Source: Propionibacteriaceae bacterium
GTDB taxonomy: Bacteria; Actinomycetota; Actinomycetes; Propionibacteriales; Propionibacteriaceae
Assembly: GCA_003451975.1 (NCBI GenBank)
Contig: DMIX01000318.1
Coordinates: 1 to 13,893 of the forward strand
Direction of reading: 5' to 3'
Length of the DNA stretch: 13,893 nucleotides
Every line of letters starts with the position of its first letter. The stretch's first letter is position 1. This document shows, in pieces, positions 1 to 7,045 of the stretch. The notes beneath the pieces are model-generated. The model saw nothing but the letters and a program-made list of their open reading frames with translations. It ran no database searches and was not told the origin of the DNA. Position numbers and translations under genes: made by a program.

Positions 1-529
1 GATCGGTGCGGCCCACCGAGCCGGCGAAGACGACGTCACCGGCGAAGACCAGGCGATTGATGGTGGGATGCCCGCCGTAGTCGACTCCGAGCAGGACGCA
101 CCCGGCGGTATGTCCGGGAGCCTCGGTCAACGAGAAGGACAACCCCGCCACATGGAGCACGGCCTTGGTGTTGTAGAGCTCCACCCGTGCCGGTTCGGCC
201 ATGGTCTCACCGACCGCAGACCGGACCGCGGCGGCGCCATCCTTGCTCAGCCCGGCGGCGGGATCGGACAGCAGGTGGCGATCGGCGCGGTGGATGTAGG
301 TGGGAATGTTGAACTCGTCGCTCAGCACTGCGGCATCGGCGACGTGATCGAAGTGTCCGTGGGTGCACAGGATGGCGCGAGGCTCCAGACGGTTGTCAGC
401 CAGCACCGTACGAACCCGGCCTGCCGAGTCCTGACCGGGGTCGACGATCACACACTGAGACAGTCCCGCGCCCGCCACCACATAGCAGTTCGCCTGCCAC
501 AGGCCGGTCGTCATGGATGCCAAGAACAC
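1..529 (-). CDS. MBL-fold metallo-hydrolase (glyoxalase II-like), 3' end off window
   Basis: Partial gene; 176 codons are visible and the C terminus lies beyond base 1. The protein has the metallo-beta-lactamase fold signature: THGHFDH at residues 56-62 (H57, H59, D61, H62 as the dinuclear metal ligands), a third histidine in APGHTAG (H140), and the bridging aspartate in FAGDVVF (D165), followed by the GRTD end seen in YcbL/glyoxalase II-like hydrolases. No signal peptide, so it is probably a cytosolic zinc hydrolase; the thioester or other substrate cannot be told from sequence. I chose the GTG at 529 because the residues from there (MFLASMTTGLWQANCYVV) align with the usual family start of the form M-hydrophobic-x5-G-x3-NCY; the ATG at 514 would cut into that strand. 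Ribosome binding site is weak. It is divergent from the DUF349 gene. In mycobacteria a glyoxalase II-like gene also lies near relA and hisS, so hisS may lie just outside the window (inference). Confidence 0.88.
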   Translation of the reverse strand, partial: MFLASMTTGLWQANCYVVAGAGLSQCVIVDPGQDSAGRVRTVLADNRLEPRAILCTHGHFDHVADAAVLSDEFNIPTYIHRADRHLLSDPAAGLSKDGAAAVRSAVGETMAEPARVELYNTKAVLHVAGLSFSLTEAPGHTAGCVLLGVDYGGHPTINRLVFAGDVVFAGSVGRTD

Positions 530-604
530 GCGGTACAGCCTATCGGAGGCGACCAGATGTGCCCGCGTTGTTACAAGCGCCCCTAAATCGGGCAAGATGA
601 ACCC
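530..604. promoter_or_regulatory. Divergent intergenic region, possible promoters
   Basis: The 75 bp between the divergent MBL hydrolase and DUF349 genes must hold both promoters unless they lie inside the genes. On the minus strand TTGCCC (595-590) and TAACAA (573-568) are 16 bp apart and form a passable -35/-10 pair for the hydrolase. On the plus strand TAAATC (584-589) could be a -10 for the DUF349 gene, giving a start near 596 and a leader of under 10 bases, but no -35 is visible. No strong Shine-Dalgarno sequence precedes either gene. These assignments are weak pattern matches. Confidence 0.3.
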
Positions 605-1849
605 ATGACTTCCACCACAGGTCCGGACGCTTTCGGTCGGGTCGACTCCGATGGCACGGTCTACGTGCGTACTGAGGACGGCGAGCGCAGCGTCGGTCAA
701 ATCCCAGATTCCACCGCGGAACAGGCTCTGGCCTTCTACGTTCGCAGATTCGAGGCATTGGAAGTCGAGGTGGGACTGCTCGAAACCAGGGTCCGAAATC
801 GTGCCCTGAGTCCTGACGAGGCCCGCAACAGCATCAACACCGTGCGCAAAGCCGTCACCGGCGCGAACGCGGTCGGGGATCTGGCTGCGCTGGCGGCACG
901 GCTCGACGCCCTCGCGCCGCTACTGGAGGAGCAATCCGCCGCCCGCAAGGCCGAACGCGCCAAGCAGCAGGAATCCGCCCGTGATCGCAAGGAGCAGATG
1001 GTGGCCGAGGCCGAGGCCTTGGCAGCCGGCAACGACTGGCGTGGCGGCGTCAATCGGTTCCGCACTCTGCTGGACGAATGGAAGGCGCTGCCGCGGATCG
1101 ACCGCGCTACCGACGACGCCCTGTGGCATCGCTTCTCTTCGGCTCGCACCACCTACACCCGGCGACGCAAGGCGCAGTTCGCCGAGCAGTCCGCCCGTCG
1201 CGACAGCGCCAAGATCGCCAAAGAGAAGATCATCGCCGAGGCCGAGGAGTTGGCGACCTCCACCGAGTGGGGTGCCACCGCCTCGGCGTTCCGCGAGCTG
1301 ATGGCCCGCTGGAAGGCGGCGGGTCCGGCGCCGCGCGATGTCGACGATGAACTGTGGGCGCAGTTCCGGGCGCTACAGGACACCTTCTTCAATGCCCGCT
1401 CTGCGGTGCTGAGTGCCCAGGACGCGGAGTATCAAGCCAACCTGGACGCCAAGCGTGCCCTGTTGGATCAGGCTGAAGCTGAGATCCTCCCGATTTCTGA
1501 TCTGGCCGCTGCCCGAGCAGCCTTCCGCAGTTTCCTGGAGAAGTTCAACGCGTTGGGCCGGGTGCCTCGCGAGCAACTGCGCAGCCTGGATTCGCGGGTG
1601 AAAGCGCTGGAGAGTGCCGTGCGCACCGCCGAAGAGGACGAGTGGCGGCGTACCGATCCCGAGGCGCGCGTGCGTGCCGAGGAGACTGTCGCGATGCTGA
1701 GCGCCGAAATCGACAAGCTCACCGAGAAGATCGCCAAGGCCGAAGCTCGCGGCGATAACACGGCAGCAGCCAAGGCCCAGGAGTCGATCGACACCTACTC
1801 CGCGTGGCTGGCTCAGGCCAAGGAGACCCTCGCCGACTTCAATCGCTGA
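605..1849 (+). CDS. DUF349 triple-repeat protein
   Basis: A 414-residue soluble protein with no signal peptide or membrane segment. The first 50 residues form a small conserved start (FGRVDSDGTVYVRTEDGER) typical of actinobacterial DUF349 proteins. A charged helical stretch follows (about 95-135), and then three tandem DUF349 repeats at about 135-195, 205-268 and 280-345. The repeats are recognisable from the recurring pattern F-R-x2-L/M-x3-W/F-K/N-A-x-(G/P) followed by D-x2-L-W-x-R/Q-F in the first two (FRTLLDEWKALPR, FRELMARWKAAGP, FRSFLEKFNALGR). The C terminus (350-410) is a heptad-rich, probably coiled-coil helix. Function is unknown; the family is mostly predicted all-helical and no catalytic motif is visible. 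The start at 605 fits the conserved N terminus but has little Shine-Dalgarno support. The gene is tail to tail with rel, with stop codons 3 bp apart. Confidence 0.93.
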   Translation: MTSTTGPDAFGRVDSDGTVYVRTEDGERSVGQIPDSTAEQALAFYVRRFEALEVEVGLLETRVRNRALSPDEARNSINTVRKAVTGANAVGDLAALAARLDALAPLLEEQSAARKAERAKQQESARDRKEQMVAEAEALAAGNDWRGGVNRFRTLLDEWKALPRIDRATDDALWHRFSSARTTYTRRRKAQFAEQSARRDSAKIAKEKIIAEAEELATSTEWGATASAFRELMARWKAAGPAPRDVDDELWAQFRALQDTFFNARSAVLSAQDAEYQANLDAKRALLDQAEAEILPISDLAAARAAFRSFLEKFNALGRVPREQLRSLDSRVKALESAVRTAEEDEWRRTDPEARVRAEETVAMLSAEIDKLTEKIAKAEARGDNTAAAKAQESIDTYSAWLAQAKETLADFNR

Positions 1850-1852
1850 GTC

Positions 1853-4150
1853 TCAGTTCTTCAGTCGGTAGGCGTCATAGACGCCAGGAACCTTGCGGAT
1901 CGCCGAGATCAGGTGTTCCAGGTGGCTCAGATCGGTGATCTCGAAGGAGAACCGGAATTTGAACTTGGGGTCCTTGGTGGTGTTCAAGGTTGCTGATTGA
2001 ATCGAGATGTGGTGCTCCCCCATCACATTGGTGACCTCGGACAGGATGCCGGTGCGGTCCAATCCTTCGGCGTGGAGCGCCACCAGGAACGAACTTCCTG
2101 CGGTGGGTGCCCAGCTGACGTCCACCAGTCGTTCCGGCTGGGCTCGTAGTGACTGCGCATTGGTGCAGTCGGCGCGGTGTACCGACACTCCGCTCTCGCG
2201 GGTCACGAAGCCGATGATCTCGTCTCCGGGGACCGGACGGCAGCAGCGCGCGAGTTTGACCCACACATCAGGATCGCCTTCGACCATCACACCGGCCTCG
2301 TTGCCCGAGGGGCGCGCCCGCCGGGTGCGGGTGATCACCGAGGTGTCCTCGCCACCGATATCGGCGACTTCCTCGGCGCCACCGGCGGCGGCAATCAGCT
2401 TCTGGACGACGGTGGCCGCGCTGATGGTTCCCTCACCGATGGCGGCATACAGGCCGTTGATGTCACGTACCCGGAACTGTTCGACCAACCCGGTCATGTG
2501 CTCCGGAGTCAGCAGCCGCTGCAAGGGCATGCCGGCCCGGCGCAGTTGACGGGTGAGGATGTCGCGACCGGATTCGATCGACTCTTCCAGGCGCTCCTTG
2601 ACGAAGTAGTGGCGAATCTTGGAGCGCGCCCGAGGGCTGGTGACGAAGTTCAACCAGTCGCGGCTGGGTCCGGCATTGGTCGCCTTAGAGGTCAGCACCT
2701 CCACGACATCGCCACTGGACAACGCGGATTCCAAGGAGACCAGACGCCCATTGACCCGTGCACCGATGGTGCGATGCCCCACTTCGGTATGCACCGCATA
2801 GGCGAAGTCCACCGGGGTCGCGCCGCCGGGCAGACTGATCACATCGCCCTTCGGGGTGAAGACGAAAACCTCGTCGGTGGCGATCTCGAAGCGCAGTGTG
2901 TCGAGGAACTCCGCGGGGTCCTCGGTCTCTGCCTGCCATTGGCTGATCTGCTGCACCCAATTCAGCTCAGTGCCGTCGACCTTGCCTTCTTTGTACTTCC
3001 AGTGGGCAGCCACGCCGTATTCGGCCTGCTTGTGCATCTCGTGAGTGCGGATCTGCAACTCCACCGGCTTGCCACCCGGGCCCAGCACCGTGGTGTGCAG
3101 TGACTGGTACAAGTTGAACTTCGGCATCGCGATGTAGTCCTTGAACCGGCCCGGCAGCGGGTTCCAGCGAGCGTGCAGCGCGCCCAGGGCGGCATAGCAG
3201 TCCCGCTGACTGTCGACCAGGATGCGCAGACCCACCAGGTCGTAGATGTCGGCGAAGTCGCGCCCACGCACCACCATCTTCTGGTAGATCGAGTAGTAGT
3301 GCTTGGGCCGGCCGTAGACCGTGGCTTTGATGTCGGCTTCGTCCAAGTCGGCGCGAACCTGGTCGATGACCACCCGGAGATAGTCCTCGCGCAGGGGTGC
3401 CCGGGCTGCGACCAGCTTCACGATCTCGTCGTAGACCTTGGGCTGCAAAGTGGCGAAGGCCAAATCCTCCAACTCCCACTTGATCGCATTCATGCCCAGG
3501 CGGTGGGCCAATGGCGCGAAGATTTCCAAGGTGTCGCGGGCGATCGCAGATTGCTTGTCCTGGCGCAGGTAGCCGATGGTGCGCATGTTGTGCAGACGGT
3601 CGGCGAGCTTGATGACCAGCACCCGGATGTCCTTGCTCATCGCGAGCACCATCTTGCGGATGGTTTCGGCCTTCGCCGACTCTCCGTACTGGATCTTGTC
3701 CAGCTTGGTCACGCCGTCCACCATGGCCGCGATCTCAGGCCCGAAATCGGCGGTGAGCTGCTCCACGGTGTAGGAGGTGTCCTCCACGGTGTCGTGCAGC
3801 AGCGCGGCACACAAGGTGGCCTCGCTCATGCCCAACTCGGCCAGGATGGTCGCCACCGCCAAGGGGTGGGTGATGTAGGCATCCCCACTCTTGCGCAGCT
3901 GGCCGGTGTGGTAATGCTCGGCGGTGCGATAGGCACGTTCGATGAGGCTGGTGTCGGCCTTCGGATTATGCGCGTGGACGGTGCGGATCAAGGGATCCAG
4001 CACGGCGTCAGGTTGATTGCGTTGAGCTCCTAGACGCGCCAACACCTGGCGCATCCGCATCCGGGGCTGGTCGGTGGCGGCCACTTTCGAGCGCGTCGGA
4101 TCCGGAGCGGAGGCGTCCCTGCCATAGGGACCGTAGATGTCCTCGCTCAC
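1853..4150 (-). CDS. rel: Bifunctional (p)ppGpp synthetase/hydrolase Rel
   Basis: A long RelA/SpoT homologue of 765 residues, the usual length for an actinobacterial Rel. Domains in order: HD-type hydrolase (about 60-210, with HDTVED at 119-124 intact, so hydrolysis should be active); pyrophosphokinase domain (about 265-395, with GRPKHYYSIY near 280 and ELQIRT near 364); TGS (about 427-490, starting EVFVFTPKGD); a helical and conserved-cysteine region (C636, C637, C662); and ACT (about 688-765). The synthetase carries RFKD at 335-338, the RxKD form of bifunctional enzymes, not the ExDD form of E. coli RelA. It makes (p)ppGpp from ATP and GDP/GTP on the starved ribosome and also degrades it. 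The start is GTG, placed by GGGAAGG (4163-4157) 6 bases upstream. It begins 27 bp after the channel gene and is probably co-transcribed with it and apt. Confidence 0.97.
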   Translation of the reverse strand: MSEDIYGPYGRDASAPDPTRSKVAATDQPRMRMRQVLARLGAQRNQPDAVLDPLIRTVHAHNPKADTSLIERAYRTAEHYHTGQLRKSGDAYITHPLAVATILAELGMSEATLCAALLHDTVEDTSYTVEQLTADFGPEIAAMVDGVTKLDKIQYGESAKAETIRKMVLAMSKDIRVLVIKLADRLHNMRTIGYLRQDKQSAIARDTLEIFAPLAHRLGMNAIKWELEDLAFATLQPKVYDEIVKLVAARAPLREDYLRVVIDQVRADLDEADIKATVYGRPKHYYSIYQKMVVRGRDFADIYDLVGLRILVDSQRDCYAALGALHARWNPLPGRFKDYIAMPKFNLYQSLHTTVLGPGGKPVELQIRTHEMHKQAEYGVAAHWKYKEGKVDGTELNWVQQISQWQAETEDPAEFLDTLRFEIATDEVFVFTPKGDVISLPGGATPVDFAYAVHTEVGHRTIGARVNGRLVSLESALSSGDVVEVLTSKATNAGPSRDWLNFVTSPRARSKIRHYFVKERLEESIESGRDILTRQLRRAGMPLQRLLTPEHMTGLVEQFRVRDINGLYAAIGEGTISAATVVQKLIAAAGGAEEVADIGGEDTSVITRTRRARPSGNEAGVMVEGDPDVWVKLARCCRPVPGDEIIGFVTRESGVSVHRADCTNAQSLRAQPERLVDVSWAPTAGSSFLVALHAEGLDRTGILSEVTNVMGEHHISIQSATLNTTKDPKFKFRFSFEITDLSHLEHLISAIRKVPGVYDAYRLKN

Positions 4151-4156
4151 GCGGCG

Positions 4157-4163
4157 CCTTCCC
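4157..4163 (-). promoter_or_regulatory. Ribosome binding site of rel
   Basis: GGGAAGG on the minus strand, 6 bases before the GTG at 4150. It decides the rel start, since the first 50 or so residues of Rel are poorly conserved and do not fix it alone. It lies in the 27-base gap after the channel gene's stop, so rel can be translated independently of that gene. Confidence 0.6.
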
Positions 4164-4177
4164 GGTTGGAGAGTGAC

Positions 4178-5257
4178 TTAGAAGTCTACTCGCGCAGCCC
4201 GCGGGTCCGGTGCGCGGCGCACCACCACGATTTCATCGCCGGTATGCAGCTGATCGGCTCCGGACTCAAAGAACCGGCGCAGCGACTTGTTGCGGATCAC
4301 GGCCAGCACTTTCTCCCCGGGAACGTCCTTCGCCGACAGGCCGTCCTCAGCGGAGGTCACCATGCGCTGGTGGATCTCCAGACCATCGCCGGCCGAGAGC
4401 AGATCCTCGATGACCTCGCCGAGTTGCGGGCTCATCGACGACAACCCCATCAGGCGTCCGACCGCGTCGGAGGAGGTCACCACAGCATCGGCCCCGGACT
4501 GTCGGATCAGTGGGACGTTATCGGCGTCGCGCACTGCGACGACCACATGCGCGCCGCGGTTGAGCTGGCGCACCGTCAACGTGGTCAAGATCGCGGTGTC
4601 GTCGCGACCCACGGTGATGATGACCTCGCGGGCTTTCGGTAGCTCGGCGCGCCGCAGCAGCTCGCGGGTGGTGGCGTCCCCCTCGAAGCCGGCAAAGCCG
4701 TGGGCGTTCGCCTCCTGGATGGCCAAGGAGTCGGCATCGATGACCACGATGCGCTCGGGCTCTACCGAGCCACGCAACAGCGTGGCGGTAGCGCTCTGAC
4801 CAGTGGTTCCGTAGCCGATAACGACGGTGTGATTGCGCATGGTCTTCCTCCAGCGGGAGTCCAACAGGGCTCGGCGGCCTTCATTGGCCAGGACCTCGAC
4901 GGTGGTGCCGACCAACAACACCAGGAAGGCGATGCGGATCGGGGTGACCACCAAGGCGTTGATCAACCGTGCCGAGGTCGTGATCGGAGTGATGTCGCCA
5001 TAGCCGGTGGTGGTCATGGTGACAGTGGCGTAGTAGAACGCGTCGATGAAGCCGATCGGGGCGCCGGTAGCGTGATCGGCATAGGCGTCGCGGTCGAAAT
5101 AGACGATCACGGTGATGAGCAGCAGCAGGCCCAGTGCCAACAGCACTCGGACGATCAATTCCGCCGCCGCACTGCGGCGCCGGGCAGGCAGCCGAACCTG
5201 GGCAATGCCCTTCCACGAGGCCGGGCCCCGGGTCAGTCGCGCTCCCAGGCCGGCCAT
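4178..5257 (-). CDS. Two-TM potassium channel with RCK (TrkA-N/TrkA-C) domain
   Basis: A 359-residue channel subunit of the MthK/Kch-like type. After a basic N terminus there is TM1 (about 33-53), a pore helix, the K+ selectivity filter TTTGYGD (82-88) and TM2 (about 97-124). A cytosolic RCK domain follows, with a Rossmann dinucleotide motif GYGTTG (148-153) and the acidic end of strand two, VVIDAD (171-176). The tail from about 285 looks like a TrkA-C/RCK-C ligand-binding domain. It probably forms tetramers that pass K+ under control of a nucleotide or ion ligand; the ligand cannot be read from sequence. The ATG overlaps the apt stop by one base (TAATG) and there is little Shine-Dalgarno signal, so translation is probably coupled to apt. 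Similar proteins occur in mycobacteria, as I recall at another locus. A potassium channel is not a standard member of the apt-rel block. Confidence 0.93.
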   Translation of the reverse strand: MAGLGARLTRGPASWKGIAQVRLPARRRSAAAELIVRVLLALGLLLLITVIVYFDRDAYADHATGAPIGFIDAFYYATVTMTTTGYGDITPITTSARLINALVVTPIRIAFLVLLVGTTVEVLANEGRRALLDSRWRKTMRNHTVVIGYGTTGQSATATLLRGSVEPERIVVIDADSLAIQEANAHGFAGFEGDATTRELLRRAELPKAREVIITVGRDDTAILTTLTVRQLNRGAHVVVAVRDADNVPLIRQSGADAVVTSSDAVGRLMGLSSMSPQLGEVIEDLLSAGDGLEIHQRMVTSAEDGLSAKDVPGEKVLAVIRNKSLRRFFESGADQLHTGDEIVVVRRAPDPRAARVDF

Positions 5258-5796
5258 TAGATGCTCAGCACCGCACTCGGTTGGTCGATGCCCAGACTAG
5301 CTAAGTGAGCCGCCCCGCCTAGGAAGCCCAACTCGATCAGCACCGAGACGTGAACCAATTCTGCGCCCAGTCGTTGGATCAACGCAGCGGTGGCGCCCAC
5401 GGTACCGCCGGTGGCCAGTACATCGTCGATGACCAGGACCCGCTTGCCCGGTGCGATGGCATCGGTGTGCACAGCAAGGGTTTCGTGGCCGTATTCCAGC
5501 GAGAAGGTCTGGGTGTACACGTCGCCGGGCAACTTCCCGGGTTTGCGTACCGGCACGAACCCAGCACCCAACTCCAGAGCGACCGGCCCAGCGAAGATGA
5601 AACCACGCGCTTCCATGCCCACCACCACATCGATATCCGGCGGGGCGGTGGCTGCCAACGCCGAGATCGCGGCGCGATAACCCTCTGCGGAAGCCAGCAA
5701 CGGTGTGATGTCTTTGAACACCACCCCGGGCTTCGGGAAATCGGGAACATCCCTGATCAGGGATGCCACGAGCTCCCGGTCGGTGTGCACCGCCAT
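5257..5796 (-). CDS. apt: Adenine phosphoribosyltransferase
   Basis: A 179-residue type I phosphoribosyltransferase that converts adenine and PRPP to AMP and pyrophosphate (purine salvage, cytosol). Family marks in order: the N-terminal PDFPKPGVVFKDITPL segment (18-33), GMEARGFIFA (60-69), RKPGKLPG (84-91), and the PRPP-binding loop VLVIDDVLATGGT (120-132) with its acidic pair D124/D125. The reading frame stays open upstream into secF, but I start at the ATG at 5796: it gives the normal family length, and the upstream extension is a proline/arginine-rich shadow of the secF tail. The start lies 4 bp before the end of secF in the transcription direction, with a CGGAAG sequence inside the last secF codons as a possible ribosome binding site. 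The stop TAA overlaps the ATG of the channel gene. Confidence 0.97.
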   Translation of the reverse strand: MAVHTDRELVASLIRDVPDFPKPGVVFKDITPLLASAEGYRAAISALAATAPPDIDVVVGMEARGFIFAGPVALELGAGFVPVRKPGKLPGDVYTQTFSLEYGHETLAVHTDAIAPGKRVLVIDDVLATGGTVGATAALIQRLGAELVHVSVLIELGFLGGAAHLASLGIDQPSAVLSI

Positions 5797-5800
5797 CGAC

Positions 5801-7045
5801 TCAGTGCTTCCGCTTGCTGCGCGGCTGCCGCGCTCGTTGTTGTCGTGCGGCCTGCTCAACGGTCTTGGCGTCCACCAGACCAGGCGTGGCCACGTCAGTG
5901 CCCGTGGTGGCGTCCAGTTCCAGGGCCACCTTCTTGGTTGCAGCAGCGCCGCTTGAACCGGCTTTGGTCTTGGACTGAGCGCTGGCGCGGACCTCGGCGC
6001 GCGCACGCTTGCGTTCTAGATGCTCGCGATGCTCGGTCATGTCGGCATCGCGCTCGCGCAACTGAGCCAGCAGCGGTGTTGCGATGAAGATCGAAGAGTA
6101 GGCCCCGGCGATCATGCCCACGAACAAGGCCAGACCGAGATCCTTCAGAGGGCCGGTGCCCAACACGAACCACCCGGTGAACAGCAGTGCGGCCACCGGC
6201 AGTACACCGATGATGGTGGTGTTCAACGACCGGACCAACACCTGGTTCACTGCGGCATTCGCCGCCTGGGAGTAGGTGCGATCAGAGCTGAGGATGTCCT
6301 TGGTGTTCTCACGGATCTTGTCGAAGACCACCACCGTGTCGTACAGCGAATAGCCCAGGATCGTGAGCACACCGATCATGGTCGCCGGAGTAACGGTGAA
6401 CCCGATTAGTGCGTACACCCCGACGGTGATCACCAAGTCGTGCACCAGCGCAATGATGGCGGCGATGCTCATCTTGAAGTCCCGGAAATAGATCCAGATC
6501 AGCAGCATCACCAAGGTCAGGAACACCGCGAGGGCGATCAGCGCCTTGGTGGTGATCTGCTGGCCCCACGAGGCACCGATCTGGGTATAGGTCACATCGT
6601 CGGGCTGGATGCCGATCGCACCGGAAATGGCCTTCTTGACCTGTACGACTTCATCGGGGGTCAGCGGCTTGGTCTGCACCCGAACCTTGTTGTCGCCCAT
6701 GGTCGTGACGGTGATGTCGTCCTGGCCGGCCAGCCCCAGGGAGGCCACTGCGTCGCGCACCTCGGGGACGGTTTGGGCGCTGACCTGGACCGGTGCCTGG
6801 AAGTCGACGCCGCCACGGAATTCGATACCCATGTTCAGCCCGTTGAGGAGCACCGCGAGCAGCGAGGCCACCAACGCGATGGCGGAGATGATGTACCAGC
6901 GACGTCGATGCGCAACGAAGTCGTAGGAGATCTGCCCGGTGTAGAGCCGGTGCGCCAGCGTCACCTTCGCCGGCTTGGGCAGCTCGGCGTTGGCGTCTTC
7001 GCGCTCGTCAGCGATCACAGTGGTGTCCTTTTCGGTCGCCATCAT
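5801..7045 (-). CDS. secF: Protein translocase subunit SecF
   Basis: A 414-residue SecF, the RND-like partner of SecD that uses the proton gradient to help draw exported proteins through SecYEG. Six membrane segments are visible: TM1 about 50-69, then the first extracytoplasmic domain opening with GIEFRGGVDF (73-82, the SecF FxGG signature), TM2 about 167-187, TM3 about 193-216, TM4 about 221-242, TM5 about 275-297 and TM6 about 302-327. The conserved LGYSLYDTVVVFDKIREN (230-247) spans TM4 and the loop after it. A charged cytoplasmic tail of about 80 residues follows (332-414), with a very basic end, QPRSKRKH. There are two consecutive ATG codons; I take the first because AGGAGGTGA (7057-7049) is 6 bases before it measured from AGGAGG. 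It overlaps the secD stop by ATGA. Confidence 0.97.
   Translation of the reverse strand: MMATEKDTTVIADEREDANAELPKPAKVTLAHRLYTGQISYDFVAHRRRWYIISAIALVASLLAVLLNGLNMGIEFRGGVDFQAPVQVSAQTVPEVRDAVASLGLAGQDDITVTTMGDNKVRVQTKPLTPDEVVQVKKAISGAIGIQPDDVTYTQIGASWGQQITTKALIALAVFLTLVMLLIWIYFRDFKMSIAAIIALVHDLVITVGVYALIGFTVTPATMIGVLTILGYSLYDTVVVFDKIRENTKDILSSDRTYSQAANAAVNQVLVRSLNTTIIGVLPVAALLFTGWFVLGTGPLKDLGLALFVGMIAGAYSSIFIATPLLAQLRERDADMTEHREHLERKRARAEVRASAQSKTKAGSSGAAATKKVALELDATTGTDVATPGLVDAKTVEQAARQQRARQPRSKRKH

Noticed and set aside
2177..4033. Plus-strand frames opposite rel (2177-3103 and 3173-4033)
   Set aside because: Antisense to rel, which is intact across all its domains; the translated products look like shadow peptides.
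5797..6006. N-terminal extension of apt to an upstream ATG at 6006
   Set aside because: It overlaps the secF tail, is Pro/Arg/Trp-rich, and would make Apt far longer than its family; the ATG at 5796 starts right before the conserved N terminus.
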